Notes: generated from the letters alone by a model not told the origin. A stretch of DNA of 64,000 bases from Cenococcum geophilum 1.58 (GCA_001692895.1 KV748186.1:2657785-2721784); one strand, 5' to 3'. Positions 12,223 to 24,442 are shown, numbered from the stretch's first letter. Made by a program: numbers and translations.

Positions 12223-15200
12223 TAATCACTACCTAGTTACAGTATTAAATATAGAAAGTCGAATAACATACCACTAAAAGCAGCCACCATAACGCTATTG
12301 ACGGCGGTAACTACGTTAAGGTTAGGGGGTAACACTAATATGGCGGATACTAACTCGTAACAACCTGTAACGGTAGGACAGTTATAAGAAATAGTTAACC
12401 AGTTAATAGAAAATAATGCAGTACTTAAATAAAGGATTAACGGGATAGGCATAGTAAAGGTTAAGTTATTATCGATTAAAAGATTCTTAAGAGAGAGATT
12501 GAAGCTTAAAGGATTCCTTATATAAATATATTTTAAGGTTGCGCAAGAAGGAGCAAAGCTGGCGACACCTATAGATTAAATAGCGTACGCAGGGTTATTT
12601 CTAATAGGAAGAGCACTTAAATAGTTTAAGCTTTACCTTATAAAGATATAAGTAAACGGAATAACAACTACGAACTAAGAGGTACGGTTTATGTTTTTAA
12701 GCTAGAACGGATTTATAGAGCGACTTATATAAATATTTAGAGACCTAGAGGCAGTAACTATGGCGGAAAAAAAACTCTAAGATATTATATAGTGAACCTT
12801 AGCAATTAAGTATATAACGCAGTTTCAAACATTAGCAATATAAGTTAAGTGGAATAATAAGGCGCTTATGGCACAGTATAAATAGGGACTTAAGGCTAAA
12901 GTCTAGGATATAATTATTCTAATAGAAGATGTGGACACCCTAAGGGAACTAATAGATTAAGTAATAAAGATTAATAATAGGATCTACTAAAGGGAACAGA
13001 CTAAGAAAGGTTAGGATAGAGTTCTATAGTTATATAAGACGCAAAGCACGTAATAACCAAAGCTAAGTTAAAAACTATAGTATAGCGTAGAGCTAATAGA
13101 CCTAAGTAGTACTAAAAAAGCCTATAAGAGATGGAGTAAGAAACTATAAAAACCTAAAGGTTAAGAATTTAGTGATTACAGGACTAAGGAGCAGAGGCTA
13201 AACCAAGGATCTTAATAGCAAAAGACGTTTAGGTGGACTCCATAATAAAGTTAATGGTTTAGAGACGGAGCTTATATAAATTATAGAAAATAGGGTTACT
13301 TCGCAAGGGATTATAAAGATAGTTAGAGTTACTATATAATAAAGGGAACTAGACTAATAGCAAAAGACATATACGTATAGAGGGACGATAATATACTATA
13401 AGGAACAAAAGAGTGTTTAATTAGAAGTTTTGCGTTCTATTATAATAACATATACCAAATTTATAAAGACGCTAAGTATAGCGTAAGCTATTAGCTACAG
13501 GAGTTAACACCTATAGGATATAGAGGAACTAATAAACTAGTTTATAGATCGGATATTAAGGACGATAAATTCGACGTAGGTAAAATATTTTATAATAATA
13601 AGGCAACGAAAGTAGCTTACTAGGAGTATATAGACCTTAAAGATGTTATATTAGAGGTAGAGAATAATTCCACTATAGAATAGGGAACATTAGTAGGGAT
13701 CGAAACCCCACTAGATATAATGTCTATCGCTTCGCGAGATATAAGAGAAGTAGGATAGTAAACCACTTCGGCACTCAATAAAGGTAAAGGGCTAAAGGCT
13801 TAAGATTCTTAAGACAAGATAAGAGATAACTAAGATTCTTAAAGTGAGATAAGGTATACCTAAGGACCCACAACGGACAAAAACCGATAGAGTAGGGTAG
13901 TAGCTTAGTTTAAAGATATATAAATAAGCTCGGGATAAGAATTCCTAACGGCATAAGACTCTTAAAACAAGATAAGTGAGATTTAAGACCCTTAAGACGA
14001 GATAAGAACACTATAGACGCCTAGTTAGACTAAGGCGGGAGCTAAACTTAAGTTAGAAGCAAGCTTAGGATTAAAGAATCTAAGGGACTAAGAATTTGGA
14101 GCGCGAATTAGGACACCTATAAGTAAGAGGTAAGGAGCTTTTTTATAGATTAGAGAATCTATAGCATAAATAGCAATTAGACTAGGAGATAGATATATAG
14201 ACCTAGAAGACTTACTAGGGGAATATAGTGTTTAGCCTAAAGATTAAAAAGCCGATACTAAGATTAAGAAGTAAAAAGACTTTAAGGATCTACTTATAAG
14301 ACGCGACGTAAAGGAAATTATGGAGGAATTTAGGGTAAGAATTACCTTATAGCAAGAACAGAAACTAGATAAGAGATCTAGTATATTAGGACGTATAAGG
14401 GATAGAGCGCTAGTATAAAGGATTACTAATAGGCCTAGAGCAGGCATATTAAGAGCTAAGTAGCTTACTAAATTAGAACAAAAAGAGGATTTAGGGATTC
14501 TTACTAGGTTTAAGGAACGACATACTAAAGGCTATTATAACGTAGTAATAAAGAGATATTTCCTTACGGACGAGCTGTATATACTTAAGTAGCTATACTA
14601 AAAGTAGTATAGGCAACGATATAATAATAAGTGGGAGGATTTCTATATATGGTTAGATAAAAAAGTTATTCAAGACCACCTAATTACAGAGAAGGCTATA
14701 ACTTATATTAAGGGGGCCTTAATTATAATATTAAAGGATCTAGAGGAGTAATTAGAGGACTAGAGAAGTAAAAGGCGAATCTTAGTACCCGCAAACGAAG
14801 TTATAACGCTTAGATTAACACGAGAAAGGTTTAAACTTAAGGACAAAGATAAACTAAGAGTTAATCTAAGACATTAAGCATATTATATACTATTGTGGAT
14901 AGTATACGTAAATAATACGTATAATATATATAGAGCACCAAAAAACAAAAATTAAAAGTATTTAATAAGAATGTATTAGATGACGGATGAGGTAAAGTAT
15001 TAAAATGCTAAGTATATGCATGGTTAGCACCTAGTAGAAGTTTAAAAATAAGGGGACTTAATACCTTAACTAGGAAGATTCCTTATAGAAGAATACCTAG
15101 ATAGATAATAATAGTAGGAATATCTAGAGAACACCTATCTATAGTATATTAAAGATAAAAAATAAACTAAGTATTAGCCTAAGTTAGACTAAGTATAAAT

Positions 15201-18200
15201 GGGATTTAGTAGCTAGTAGTTAGAAAAAGTAGAGGCCTATAGAACTAAAGGGAGCTAGTAGTAAAGCCTTAGACCCTTAAAGGAATTTAAGGACAACACC
15301 TAAATTTATAAGTTAAATAGTAAAATTAATAGTTTAAGGCATTAATAGATAGTGGAGTAATAAGGAACTATATCTTACTAGTAGCAGTTTAAAAAATGGG
15401 GTTACTATATAGGTAAAAGAAACGTCTTTACCTATTAGTAACAATTTTAAGAGATCCGATAGCCTATAGAGGAGGCATTATTAATCTTAAAATAGGACCT
15501 ATTTAGCTAACTATTAAGGGAAGATAAATCGAGATGTCTTTTAATATATTACTATTAGGGAATAATAAGGCAGTATTAGGAATGCCTTAGTTATAGGAAT
15601 ATAATTTAAAGATCAATTAGATTACAGGTTAGGTTAATATTAGAAATACTTAACGCCGTAAGATGCGATAATAAGCTAAGTTAGTATAGTACTAAATAGA
15701 AGCAACCTACGAAGAAATGGAAAAAGGGCTAAGCTATATACTAAAGAGATACTATAAGTATGGTAAAAAACTATAGTTACCTAAGAGTAAAAAGCTGTTA
15801 GAGTATATAGTATAAGACTATAAAATAGAATTAGAATTAGGAATAAGTCTAAGGTTCTTTCTAATCTATAAGCTTACTAAAAAAGAAGGTAGAGCATTAA
15901 AAGAGTTTATCTAAGAAAACTTATAAAAGGAATATATTAGACCATCGTAGTTATTAGCGGGTTATCCAGTACTGTTTATACTAAAGAAGAATAGCAAACT
16001 AAGGCTATGTATTAACTATAAATAGTTAAACAGTATTACTAGAAAGGATAGGTATCCTTTACTCTTAATTAGCAAAATCTAAGACAAGATAAGTAATATA
16101 TAAATTTTTATAAAGATAAATCTGAGATGGGCGTACTATTAGATTAGAATTAAGGAAGGTAATAAATAAAAGGCAGCCTTTAGGTTAAAGGAAGGACTAT
16201 ATAAACTATTAGTTATATAATTTAGGCTTATAAACGTACTAGTAATATTTTAAAAGCGTATTAATAATATATTAGAAGAATATTTGGATGAATTTATTAT
16301 AGTATACTTTAATAATATTATTATCTACTTAATAAATAAGGAAGAACATGGAGAATATATTAAATAGGTTTTAAAGAGACTATAGGAAGAACAAATGCTA
16401 GTAGTAATTAAGAAATGCGAGTTCTTTACTAGGAAGACCAATTTTATTAAATTTATTATTAAACTAGGCCAACTTAGTATAGATCTAAAAAAGATTAAGG
16501 CTATAGTAAATTAGTAAGAACTAGAGAATATTACGCAATTAAGATTGTTTTTAGGGTTTTATAATTACTATAGAAGGTTTATAGCGCAATAGTTAAAGGA
16601 TATTAAACTATTTACGCAATTAATAAAGAAAAAAGAACCGTAGGTATAGGGAGAGGAACAGTAAGAACTCTTTAAGAAAGTTAAAGAGTTATTTACCCAG
16701 GAGCTAGTTCTTAAGATCTATTAACTAGGACTAGAGACGGTTATAGAAATAGATATATTAGACTTTGTACTAGGAGCATATTTTATATAAAAGTATCTAG
16801 ATAGATGGCATCTAGTAGTATATTATAGTTAGAAGATAATACTACCAGAATTAAACTATAATATCTATAATAAGGAGTTATTAGGTATAGTTATAGCACT
16901 AAAAAAATAAAAAGTATTCTTATAAGGTATAGAGAAACTATTTATAGTTAAAACGGATTATAAGAACCTAATAGAATTCCTAATAATAAAGGAACTTAAC
17001 TAAAGATAGGTTAGATAGGCAGAGATACTTATAGAATACTATTTTAAGATTTAGTATACTAAGGGTATAGACAATACGTAAGCTAATGCGTTAAGTTAAA
17101 AGGCTAAATTATAAAATAATAATAAGCTATTAAGGGCTTTACTACAAAAAGATATAGATGGACTGATTAGGTATAATTATCTAAAAATTATAATAACTTA
17201 AAAGGATAAGTTAGAAAAGGTCTATAAGATATTAGAAAGCTTTTAGGTATAAAGAATTCTAAAAGTATAGCTAGAAGATCTATAGTTAGATATATACGAA
17301 AATTAAAAAGCGAAGTATATCCTAAGAAGTATAGCAGAGTAGTTTATAGAGAACTTTTATAAGGGACTAACTTAAGGACATAATGGAGCTATGGGCTTAG
17401 TATTAAGACTTTAGGAGGAGTATATTATTAACAGAATTTAAAGGATAGCTAGAAAGGTTACTAAAGAGTATTTAGATTACTAAAGGAATAAACTAACGAG
17501 GTATAAGCCGTATAGAGGGCTATAACCTATTAAAACACTAGAGAGACTATAGGAGGTTATATTATAGGACTTTATTATTAAGTTACTAAAGTTAAGAGAT
17601 CCTATTACTGGATAAGATTATAATATAATTTTAGTAATAGTAGATAAGCTTATAAAGTAGGGATACTTTATAGCCTATACGGAAGAAATCTTAGCGGAAG
17701 ATATTACTAGAATCTATATTAAAGAAGTATTTATAAGATACGGAGCACTAAGTAAAATTATATTAAATAGAGATTTAAGATTTGTAATAGTATTTTAGGA
17801 GGTATTTTTAGCGGAATAAGGAGTTTAAGTAGTAACTTTTACCGCATATTATCCGCAAATAGACGGTTAAACGGAAAGATTAAACTAGACACTAGAGTAG
17901 TATTTAAGGTATTATATTAATTACGCATAGAATAATTGGGTATTGCTATTACTAGTTACACAGTTTATATATAACGTAACACTATAAGAAGGAATAGGTA
18001 CGTTACTATTTAAGGCGAATTATGGATATAAGCCAAAAACATTATTATCGCTATGTTAAGTAAAGAAAATAAGTAGTAAAGCTAAGTAAAGAATGGAGAC
18101 TTTAATAAATCTTTATGTAAACCTTATAGAAATAGCTAAGGCAGTATAGCAAAGAATAAAAAAGTACTATAATGCTAAGAGATCTAAGGAACTAGATCTT

Positions 18201-19348
18201 AAGGAGGGAGATAAAGTGTGGCTACTATACAAAAATTTTAAAAGTTAATAACTAAGTAAGAAGTTAGACTATGTTAGACTAGGACCTTTTAAAATTATAT
18301 AGAGAATTTTATTAGTTATATTTAAGTTAAACCTACTAGCTAAAATAAAGATCTACCCTATATAGTATATCGCGATGCTAGAGCCAGTATATAGGAATAT
18401 TAAGCCACTAGTTTATAAGGTAGACACGTATAAAGGTTAGGAAGAAGACAAATAGTAAGTTTTAAAGATTATTAGTTATAAGGACATTAACAATAAAATA
18501 TAGTATAAGGTTAAGTAGATAGGCTACACTAAAACTACCTAGGAGCTACTAGAGAATTTAAAGAACGCTATAGGAAAGGTATAAGAGTATTAGAAGAAAA
18601 TAGGTTAGGCAATATTAATAAAGAAGGATCGTTAAAGAATGAGTTACCTAAGGGGGACCCAAAAAGAGCGACTGCCGAACTACTTGGAGTTATTCCCCGC
18701 ACTATAGGAGGAGAGTTAGTTCTTTTATTACTAAGTTCCTATAAACCTTATTCTATAAGTTTCTACTTCTTAAAATAGACCTTCTTACGAACCTTCTTAA
18801 GACGGATTAACTAAGTGGACGCCGCAAGACAAGACTTAAGGGCCCGTTACTAAGCATTAGCAGCCTCTTATTCTATATTATAGGAACGGCATAACTCCGC
18901 CAGAGTAATAGACAGTTTATTATCTAGCCGCGTAGCAGTAGATTAAATATAAAACCTTAAGATAAATTAACTAGGGAACCAGATGACTATTAAGAGTAAT
19001 AAATTACGTATATTTAGCATTAGAGACGGAGCGAACGTTATAGGATAAACAAATATTCGCTTTAGTGCACTCTAAGTAAAAGGACGGTTACTATAAAGAT
19101 GGATTTGCTAACGCAATATAGACTAACCTCTTTTTTAAACAATAAGAATACGGAGACGGTATAATTTTACTAAAAGATAATATTGCAGCAATAGTGCGAA
19201 TACGACGAGCGGTTAAAGAAGAAGAAATTGCTTTGGGTATAATAAGCGATAATATTAACCAAATTAATTAGATGGATATTATACCTCTAGTAAACGACCT
19301 GAAGATGCTAGGTATCTTTGAGGACGAAGATAAAGAGGAGGGAAATAG

Positions 19349-19769
19349 TATTATAGACGCTTTAAGTACGATATTATAACTACTTAAAGAAGAGTTAGAA
19401 GAAGCTAGTTGGTTAATATAGGCACGGACCAGGATGGAACTAGTGGAACTATGTAACGAGGAATAGTAAAGTCATATAATATAATCTGTGTAATCTATAT
19501 AATCTACGAAATCTATAATAGAGCGAATAGAGTAAATAGAGCAGATAGAGCAACGACTTTCTTAGGAGTACGGTTGTGTATTTAAGGACCCTTAGTTCCT
19601 ACCTAGATAGTTCCTTCCTTGTAGTAATTCTTAGAATACAATTAGAGTTAATCTGTTGGGCAACCACTCCACCAGTTGTTATTACGTTGTTAACTACTGT
19701 CTTTGCATTTCCTATACACCTAGCCCATTAACGAGCCCATCGTAGTTCCTGCTACAAGGTTCCGTTACA
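19349..19769 (+). repeat. 3' LTR of gypsy copy 2
   Basis: 421 bp, ending CCGTTACA directly before the GAGGC duplication. The 5' end reads TATTATAG instead of TGTTACGG; all differences are C-to-T or G-to-A. Confidence 0.93.
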
Positions 19770-20722
19770 GAGGCCTTATCTACTTCCTCCTCGGTCTCCT
19801 CAGTCTCCTTAGTCTCCTTAGCCTCCTCTTTATCTTCCTTATCTACTAAACCTAACGCCTATAAGGCTGCCGCTAAGAGAAGTTCGGGGTCTATAGAGCT
19901 CTTAATTACTTTGTTAATTAACCTTGTATAACCGCCTATTGCTAGGACTCCGTTAAATAGCTCCTACATTAGATCTAGGAAGGTAGGCGGCGTATTATAA
20001 AACTTCTTGGCGGCAGGATTAACTTTAAAGTAGGCCTTTATAACTTCCTTACTGGCAATAGGTACGCCTTTATTTTTATTTTACCCCTAGCTAAAGAGGT
20101 TATAGAGCTCCTTCTATAGCTTCTAGTCCTTCTTATAATTATTATACTTACTCTTAATTTACTAAAGAGTAATAGGCTACTAGGTAACAGCAAGCGTATA
20201 ATTAAGAGCAATCTTCTAGCCGTTAGATTTGTAAGAGCTATCTACACAAAATCCTTTCTTAACGGCCTTAACGAGGCCTTCTAACATCGCCTCCTCTATC
20301 TCGCCTATCTATCTTATACGCGCGTTCCTGTGCCCTACGGGCGTTGCGGGCGTCGCGGGCGTTGTAAGAGTTGCTGTAGCTCTGCTACGGCTCCTACGGG
20401 AGGTGAGCGAAGGTGTAGCAAGCGTTGATCGCAGAGGGGGCGTTGGTCGAGGAGGAGGCTCCATTACTATACTAAAGTAGGGAGTCGCGATAGAGGCCTA
20501 GTGGTAGAGAGGGGCTCACTCGAATCACTTACTGACGTTAATCACGGATTGTGCGAAGCCAAATCTGGAGCCTTATATGGAGGCTACCAAACGATCGACT
20601 TAATTACATATTCAAATGGGCCGCGGTAGTAGCCGCCACTAATTACAAAACGGACGACACTAAAAGGCGTACGGATTGAACAAATATAATATGGAGCTGA
20701 TTTGCAACCGAACGGCCTCTTA

Positions 20723-21058
20723 AGCGTACGGAGCTTCTTCTTCTTCTTCTTATCTAGCTTTATAAGCTTTGTCTTTCCCCGGCTATTAGCATTTTTAGGT
20801 AAGGCTTAAATAGGTTCTTTAAGCTATAGTAGATCGGTTTTAGGTGTTAATAGGTTAATATACTTCTAGAGACGATTGTTATTTGTTTTTAACTTAATAA
20901 CCTTAATCTATTCGTCCTAATTATTTAGGCTTATAAGAATAATGGATAATATAATAATGGAAGGGGTTTCTTATTAAGAAGTTATTGTAGGTAGTTATTT
21001 ATAATTAAGATAATAATTAAAATTAATAGGAATAAAGGCTTTGGAATTAAAGATAACG
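20723..21058. other. AT-rich flank with a (CTT)n microsatellite
   Basis: No gene seen. It starts beside the Harbinger TTA duplication and has a short CTT repeat near 20731-20746. The rest is AT-rich without a recognisable product. Confidence 0.4.
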
Positions 21059-21275
21059 TAGTAAACGGACGATTAGGAATAAGAACTCTGTCTATTAAAG
21101 AGGGCTCTAGAAGCTCTTTATATATATTAGGTAGATCTAGACAACTGAGTTAAATAGGTAATAGAAAGTAGTTAATGAGACATTTGATGAGACAACTAAG
21201 ACATAGTTCGTATAGACGATCTAGGTCGTCAGACAGTAGTACGATGGTGGTAAGGAACTGCGATTCCGGTCGACA
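21059..21275. repeat. Solo LTR (Ty1/copia-like), copy A
   Basis: 217-bp sequence clearly homologous to the solo LTR at 29277-30277 (minus its internal MITE). Both share 'agaactctgtctattaaaga', 'gatctaggtcgtcaga' and 'agtagtacgatggtgg'. Here the first bases read TAGTAAACGG where the other copy has TGTTGAACGG, again G-to-A changes, and it ends GTCGACA. I do not see a matching target duplication (TAACG versus TCACC), so it may be truncated, recombined or mutated. Confidence 0.7.
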
Positions 21276-22202
21276 TCACCCATCGCTTAATCACGCTGCG
21301 CCTGCTACCTCATAAACGGACGAAAGAGCTGTACACAGAAAGCTAGTATGTCTGGCATTTGGATCTACTTGGGGATCACTAGAAAAGAATCACAATCCCA
21401 ATTTCTAACTAATTCTAGGTAGAAATCTATATTCTATTCGGCTGAAGGCTAAGTCCTTGTTTCATCCATCGGAATATACTAGACATTCATGAACTCAAAC
21501 ATGAAAATAGGGAAGGCGGTTCGCGAAAGAGATAGACTTGTGTCTCACTTTGCTCCCTCATAGGTGACCGAATCATGTTAGGATGCTAAGGAAGGATCTA
21601 TGAGAATTTTTCATAGAAATTAACGCTCACGACAGTGTTGAAGTTTAAAGTTCGGAGCCCCTTATCTGAGCCTAATTGCGCGATTTTTAAGCAAAATCAA
21701 CACTCACGAGAGCTCTGTAAAATGCTTTACGCTTAATTGCAAAATATTATTCGACCACCAAGTGTACACTTATCAAGTGGATCTTTTGGTGACGTCATAT
21801 AGGCGTGGTTGGCGTAGTTTGAGGTTATTCTAGACCCTATGTGATAACCACTTACCAATCAAATCTAGAAAGGAAGAAAAACAACGGAATAAAATGCATC
21901 TATTTTGAAGAACTCTACGACTCGTGGTATGTGTGTGGGCGTTGGTGAGCCTCTAGTAATGGCCTAATCATTTAAATATCTTTTCCGGAATGAGGCAAGC
22001 AACCCGGAAAAAGTGATACACGACTCATTCTGGAACAAGGACGGAATAAGGCAGAAATGGTCCGGAATATCATATGTACCGGTATCGGTCAGAACAAAAC
22101 TCTCAGTTCTCTTCACCACCTCTTCTCTACAACCTTCGAAACCTCCTCTCTGCCCTCCTTCGCATCACCGCCTCTACGTTAGATTTTGCGCACTCGATCA
22201 CT
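21276..22202 (+). promoter_or_regulatory. Intergenic region upstream of the retropepsin-like gene, with a CRE-like site
   Basis: The base composition returns to near balanced after the repeat block. A perfect TGACGTCA palindrome (CRE/bZIP-type site) lies at 21790-21797, about 405 bp before the chosen ATG. From about 22090 to 22200 the plus strand is C/T-rich, like a fungal 5' leader. Binding is not shown by sequence alone. Confidence 0.35.
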
Positions 22203-23096
22203 ATGGCGCCAGCCACATATAGTCACCAACCGAGCGAAGTGCTCCATCAGCTATCCCGCTCTATGGATGGCCTGTCTCCTGAACTGTCCGTACAGCTTCC
22301 CGTCTCCACTACGTGGAAGACTGCGCTTAAAGCGACCGAGGAGGCACTCGGGAACATTGATCAGCCTGTCATGATGCTTCCAAAACGATTCCGGAAGCCT
22401 AGCCAGAGACTCCGCGAAATGGCTGCTCGTGATGCCGTAGCCGCATCCTCTTCCGACAATATGCTCCCTATTCGAACGAATGTCGATGTAGCTAAGCTTC
22501 CTATGCCTCCACGACCGTGGAAGCCTCTCTCAGAGAAGTGGAAGGAGTATGCAAGACAGTCCTGCGAGTTTCGACAGCCGTACCCCGTTACTATTCGAGC
22601 TGATATTACTGAAAGAACCCTACCAGTTATTACCGGCAGCATATCCCTGAATGGCATTAATGAGGAATCGGACAATGAAGCCGTGCAGCTCGCCCAGGTT
22701 GAAATGCTCTGGGACACTGGTGCACACCGAACGATCGTTGCCCTGGAGCTCTTGCCGAAATCCTTTCAGGAATACCTCAAGAAACCAACCCACGATCCCT
22801 ATCGCGTAGTAGATGCTACCCAGGTTCAGGTCGATATGGTTGTTGCCTTGTCAAACTGTACCGTTCTGATGCGAGCTATAGCTTGGGTTGTTCCGAAGTC
22901 CAAGATTCCAAATGAAAGAGTTGGCGTTTTGTTTGGACAACTGGAATGCATTAACCGCCTCCAATATGAGAGCATTCCAGCGTCCATCTTATCCTCGGAT
23001 GGGGAGGATCTGGAGGACAATGTGTGGGGGGACTTGATTTTGAAGCGATATCTCAATGAGGATGACGAAATCGTAACTGTTGAACCTTCAGAGTAA
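22203..23096 (+). CDS. Retropepsin-like aspartyl protease domain protein
   Basis: Intronless gene of 297 aa. I start at ATG 22203 (context ATCACTATGGCG, after a C/T-rich leader) rather than at in-frame 22074, whose extra residues look like translated leader. Residues 1-150 are basic and probably disordered. At about residue 171 is WDTGAHRTIV: the D-T-G-A motif of a single-lobed retropepsin, preceded by the usual hydrophobic strand (VEMLW). The later IAWVVP/VGVLFGQLECI segment fits the second half of such a fold. The C-terminus is acidic. In fungi, proteins of this kind often derive from retroelements or Helitrons, and a PIF1-helicase fragment lies 0.9 kb downstream. The frame is intact with no RIP damage. 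The natural substrate is unknown; true protease activity is inference. Confidence 0.65.
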   Translation: MAPATYSHQPSEVLHQLSRSMDGLSPELSVQLPVSTTWKTALKATEEALGNIDQPVMMLPKRFRKPSQRLREMAARDAVAASSSDNMLPIRTNVDVAKLPMPPRPWKPLSEKWKEYARQSCEFRQPYPVTIRADITERTLPVITGSISLNGINEESDNEAVQLAQVEMLWDTGAHRTIVALELLPKSFQEYLKKPTHDPYRVVDATQVQVDMVVALSNCTVLMRAIAWVVPKSKIPNERVGVLFGQLECINRLQYESIPASILSSDGEDLEDNVWGDLILKRYLNEDDEIVTVEPSE

Positions 23097-23341
23097 TGGG
23101 GTTGCCACCCCATTAACCACATTTAGATGACAAACGTTTCCAAACTTCGCAGGCGCCGCGTACGCGCTTGTAACTGCATAAAACATGCCGGACTCAAAGC
23201 CTATACTTATTCTAGATTTGCCGGACATAAATAGCCTTCCACCTACATAAGTAGTTAGATTCTCTTCAATTTGATCCTTACACGAGTTCTGACAAACAGA
23301 GGTGCGGATCCTCGATGTCTTTCCTGGCGGTGCTATATTAG

Positions 23342-23644
23342 ATGGCTTCGACATTTTCAGTCTCGCCTTTCGGCAAGAATTGGCTAAAGGCTACCAGAAA
23401 CAACCTTTTGAAATTGCTCTATGGTCGTCGCGTCTTTCAAAGTAGAAGTGGACGCCTAGGCCTAATATCTTCTTATGCGTCACTTGGTGACAAGATCGAT
23501 ATCTTTTCAGGTGGAAGTGTTCCATACGCAATTTGGTCAGAAGGGAATACCTACAAACTTATTGGCGAGTGTTTTCCGGCTGAATTCATGCATGGAAGGA
23601 GACCCGATAGCGCAGGTCTGGAAACAAGTATAACTCTCATGTAA
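23342..23644 (+). pseudogene. C-terminal fragment of a HET (heterokaryon incompatibility) family protein
   Basis: A 100-aa open frame resembling the C-terminal block of fungal HET proteins: LLYGRRVFQSRSGRLG, then GDKIDIFSGGSVPYAIW and YKLIGECF. The same block is seen in the second HET relic at 40161-40760 (LVYILYGRRVPFLLRP, YHLVGECYVHGIMDGEA). The catalytic N-terminal HET domain is absent, and 23097-23341 shows no trace of it, so this is a remnant rather than a working gene. HET proteins trigger self/non-self cell death after hyphal fusion; nothing suggests this piece does so. The final residues diverge from the usual MDGEA end. Confidence 0.6.
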
Positions 23645-24019
23645 ACCTTAACGAACGAGCATTAATGTATTTTACTCAAGTACTACCCCCGGAAACACGG
23701 CGCGTTCCCGTCTTTGACCTTTGCTTTGCTCCCCAGAGATGAGCAAGAGGGTGCTACTCTAGGTGTGACCAGTCATTTTCGACAACCTCACCTCTAGTTC
23801 GACAGCTTAGGGAGGTACAATGTGTCCGCCGATGGCTCCATGTCGAAGGCCCTACCACAAGAGCGCCCTGCAATCCCAGTAGTAGATGAACCTCTGGTGC
23901 CAGTTGCGGAAGAGACGAATAGTGTTACAGAACCACTTCTCCAACCTGGACCGCCGTTCGGTATCGACGGCTCTACGGTCTCTGAGAACGGCCCAGCTCT
24001 AATGGAAAGCCAGGCAGGG

Positions 24020-24349
24020 AAGTCAGTGGTTTCGATATTTCGTTCAACACGAGAGTTTATCTATAACTCCGTGCAATGCACACGTACTCAATTTCCAGTA
24101 GCTGCTGCCTATGCCATTACTATCCATAAATCTCAGGGCTTGACGCTTGATCGGGCAGTTCTCGGCATCTCAGAGAGGGACCTCTCGCCAGGCCTCAGCT
24201 ATGTCGCAGTCTCCAGGGCGAAGAAACTAAGTGGTATTATGTTTGAAGAAACATTCGACTTCGAACTTTTTCAGCCGGGTGGTAGACCAAGCCCTATTGC
24301 TATGGCGAGGGAGCGTGATGCTGAAAGACGGCAGTCTCAGTATATATAA
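24020..24349 (+). pseudogene. C-terminal fragment of a PIF1-like helicase (Helitron-type)
   Basis: The frame is open from 23822, but the recognisable part begins near 24020: STREFIY, then QFPVAAAYAITIHKSQGLTL (the conserved HKSQGxT motif of the second helicase lobe), then ISERDLSPGLSYVAVSRAK (SYVAVSR motif), and it ends with a fungal Helitron/PIF1-like FEETFDFELF tail. All N-terminal ATPase motifs are missing. Residues encoded by 23822-24019 (Pro/Glu-rich) look unrelated and may be a fortuitous open stretch. Together with the hairpin plus CTGG at 24410-24442 it suggests the 3' end of a decayed Helitron. Confidence 0.75.
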
Positions 24350-24409
24350 GATGTACTCAAATAGTAATCCCATTCCATACTCAACCTAATGGGCTTGCAT
24401 GCGTGACTC

Positions 24410-24442
24410 CCTTGATGGCCCCAAAGCCCTCAAGGAATCTGG
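24410..24442 (+). mobile_element. Candidate Helitron 3' terminus (hairpin + CTRR)
   Basis: CCTTGA (24410-24415) pairs with TCAAGG (24430-24435), with inner GGC/GCC pairs. Three bases later comes CTGG (a CTRR match) followed by T. That is the expected Helitron 3' signature (short hairpin, then CTRR, insertion 5' to T) and it lies 60 bp after the helicase relic. The spacing between hairpin and CTRR is shorter than usual, so the assignment is tentative. Confidence 0.3.

Larger units (their letters stand above)
11802..19769 (+). mobile_element. Ty3/gypsy chromovirus LTR retrotransposon, copy 2 (RIP-mutated), nested in Harbinger
   Basis: 7968-bp element with 421-bp LTRs and perfect target duplication GAGGC (11797-11801 and 19770-19774). 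Plus-strand order: gag, with a degenerate CCHC zinc knuckle near 13271-13317 (its Cys codons now Tyr/Asn); reverse transcriptase about 15770-16480; RNase H about 16700-17110; integrase with an HxxH-like start near 17380 and a DDE core to about 18060; and a chromodomain-like end (YKVK, then TWELLENLKNA after reading one stop as Trp) about 18490-18590. This order defines a chromovirus. The YLDD box of reverse transcriptase now reads YFNN (about 16303-16314). 18620-19348 holds further sequence I cannot assign. Confidence 0.94.
11290..20464 (-). pseudogene. Harbinger Myb/SANT-like accessory protein, split by gypsy copy 2
   Basis: Minus-strand ATG at 20464 opens a proline/serine/threonine-rich N-terminus (about 20330-20464). 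A Myb/SANT-like DNA-binding block follows (about 19990-20280): pieces such as SYKSNG(W)KIALN, IKSKYNNYKKD and KELYNLF, then KGVPIASKEVIKAYF and FLDLM. Trp and Gln codons are replaced by stops. The reading continues to the gypsy insertion at 19770-19774 and resumes at 11801 down to roughly 11290 (end approximate). In this superfamily the second protein helps the transposase bind the element ends. The combination of RIP stops and an 8-kb insertion makes it a relic. Confidence 0.8.
9675..20719 (+). mobile_element. Full-length PIF/Harbinger DNA transposon, split by gypsy copy 2
   Basis: Terminal inverted repeats start GAGGCCGTTTAGTTACAA at 9675 and end TTGCAACCGAACGGCCTC at 20719, flanked by the 3-bp duplication TTA (9672-9674 and 20720-20722), which is diagnostic of PIF/Harbinger. 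Removing the nested gypsy element and one duplication copy leaves about 3.07 kb, a normal size for the superfamily. The two typical genes face each other: a DDE transposase on the plus strand (9957-11127) and a Myb/SANT-like protein on the minus strand (20464 towards about 11290). Both are RIP-mutated. A shorter relative lies at 29419-30175. Confidence 0.93.

Noticed and set aside
6114-14447. Open frames at 6114-6317 (plus) and 14244-14447 (minus) with similar 67-aa products
   Set aside because: They are the antisense strand of the same gag-region segment in the two gypsy copies; similarity reflects the repeat, not a gene.
20723-21275. Solo LTR copy A having a target duplication
   Set aside because: Flanks TAACG and TCACC do not match; I therefore do not claim a duplication for this copy.
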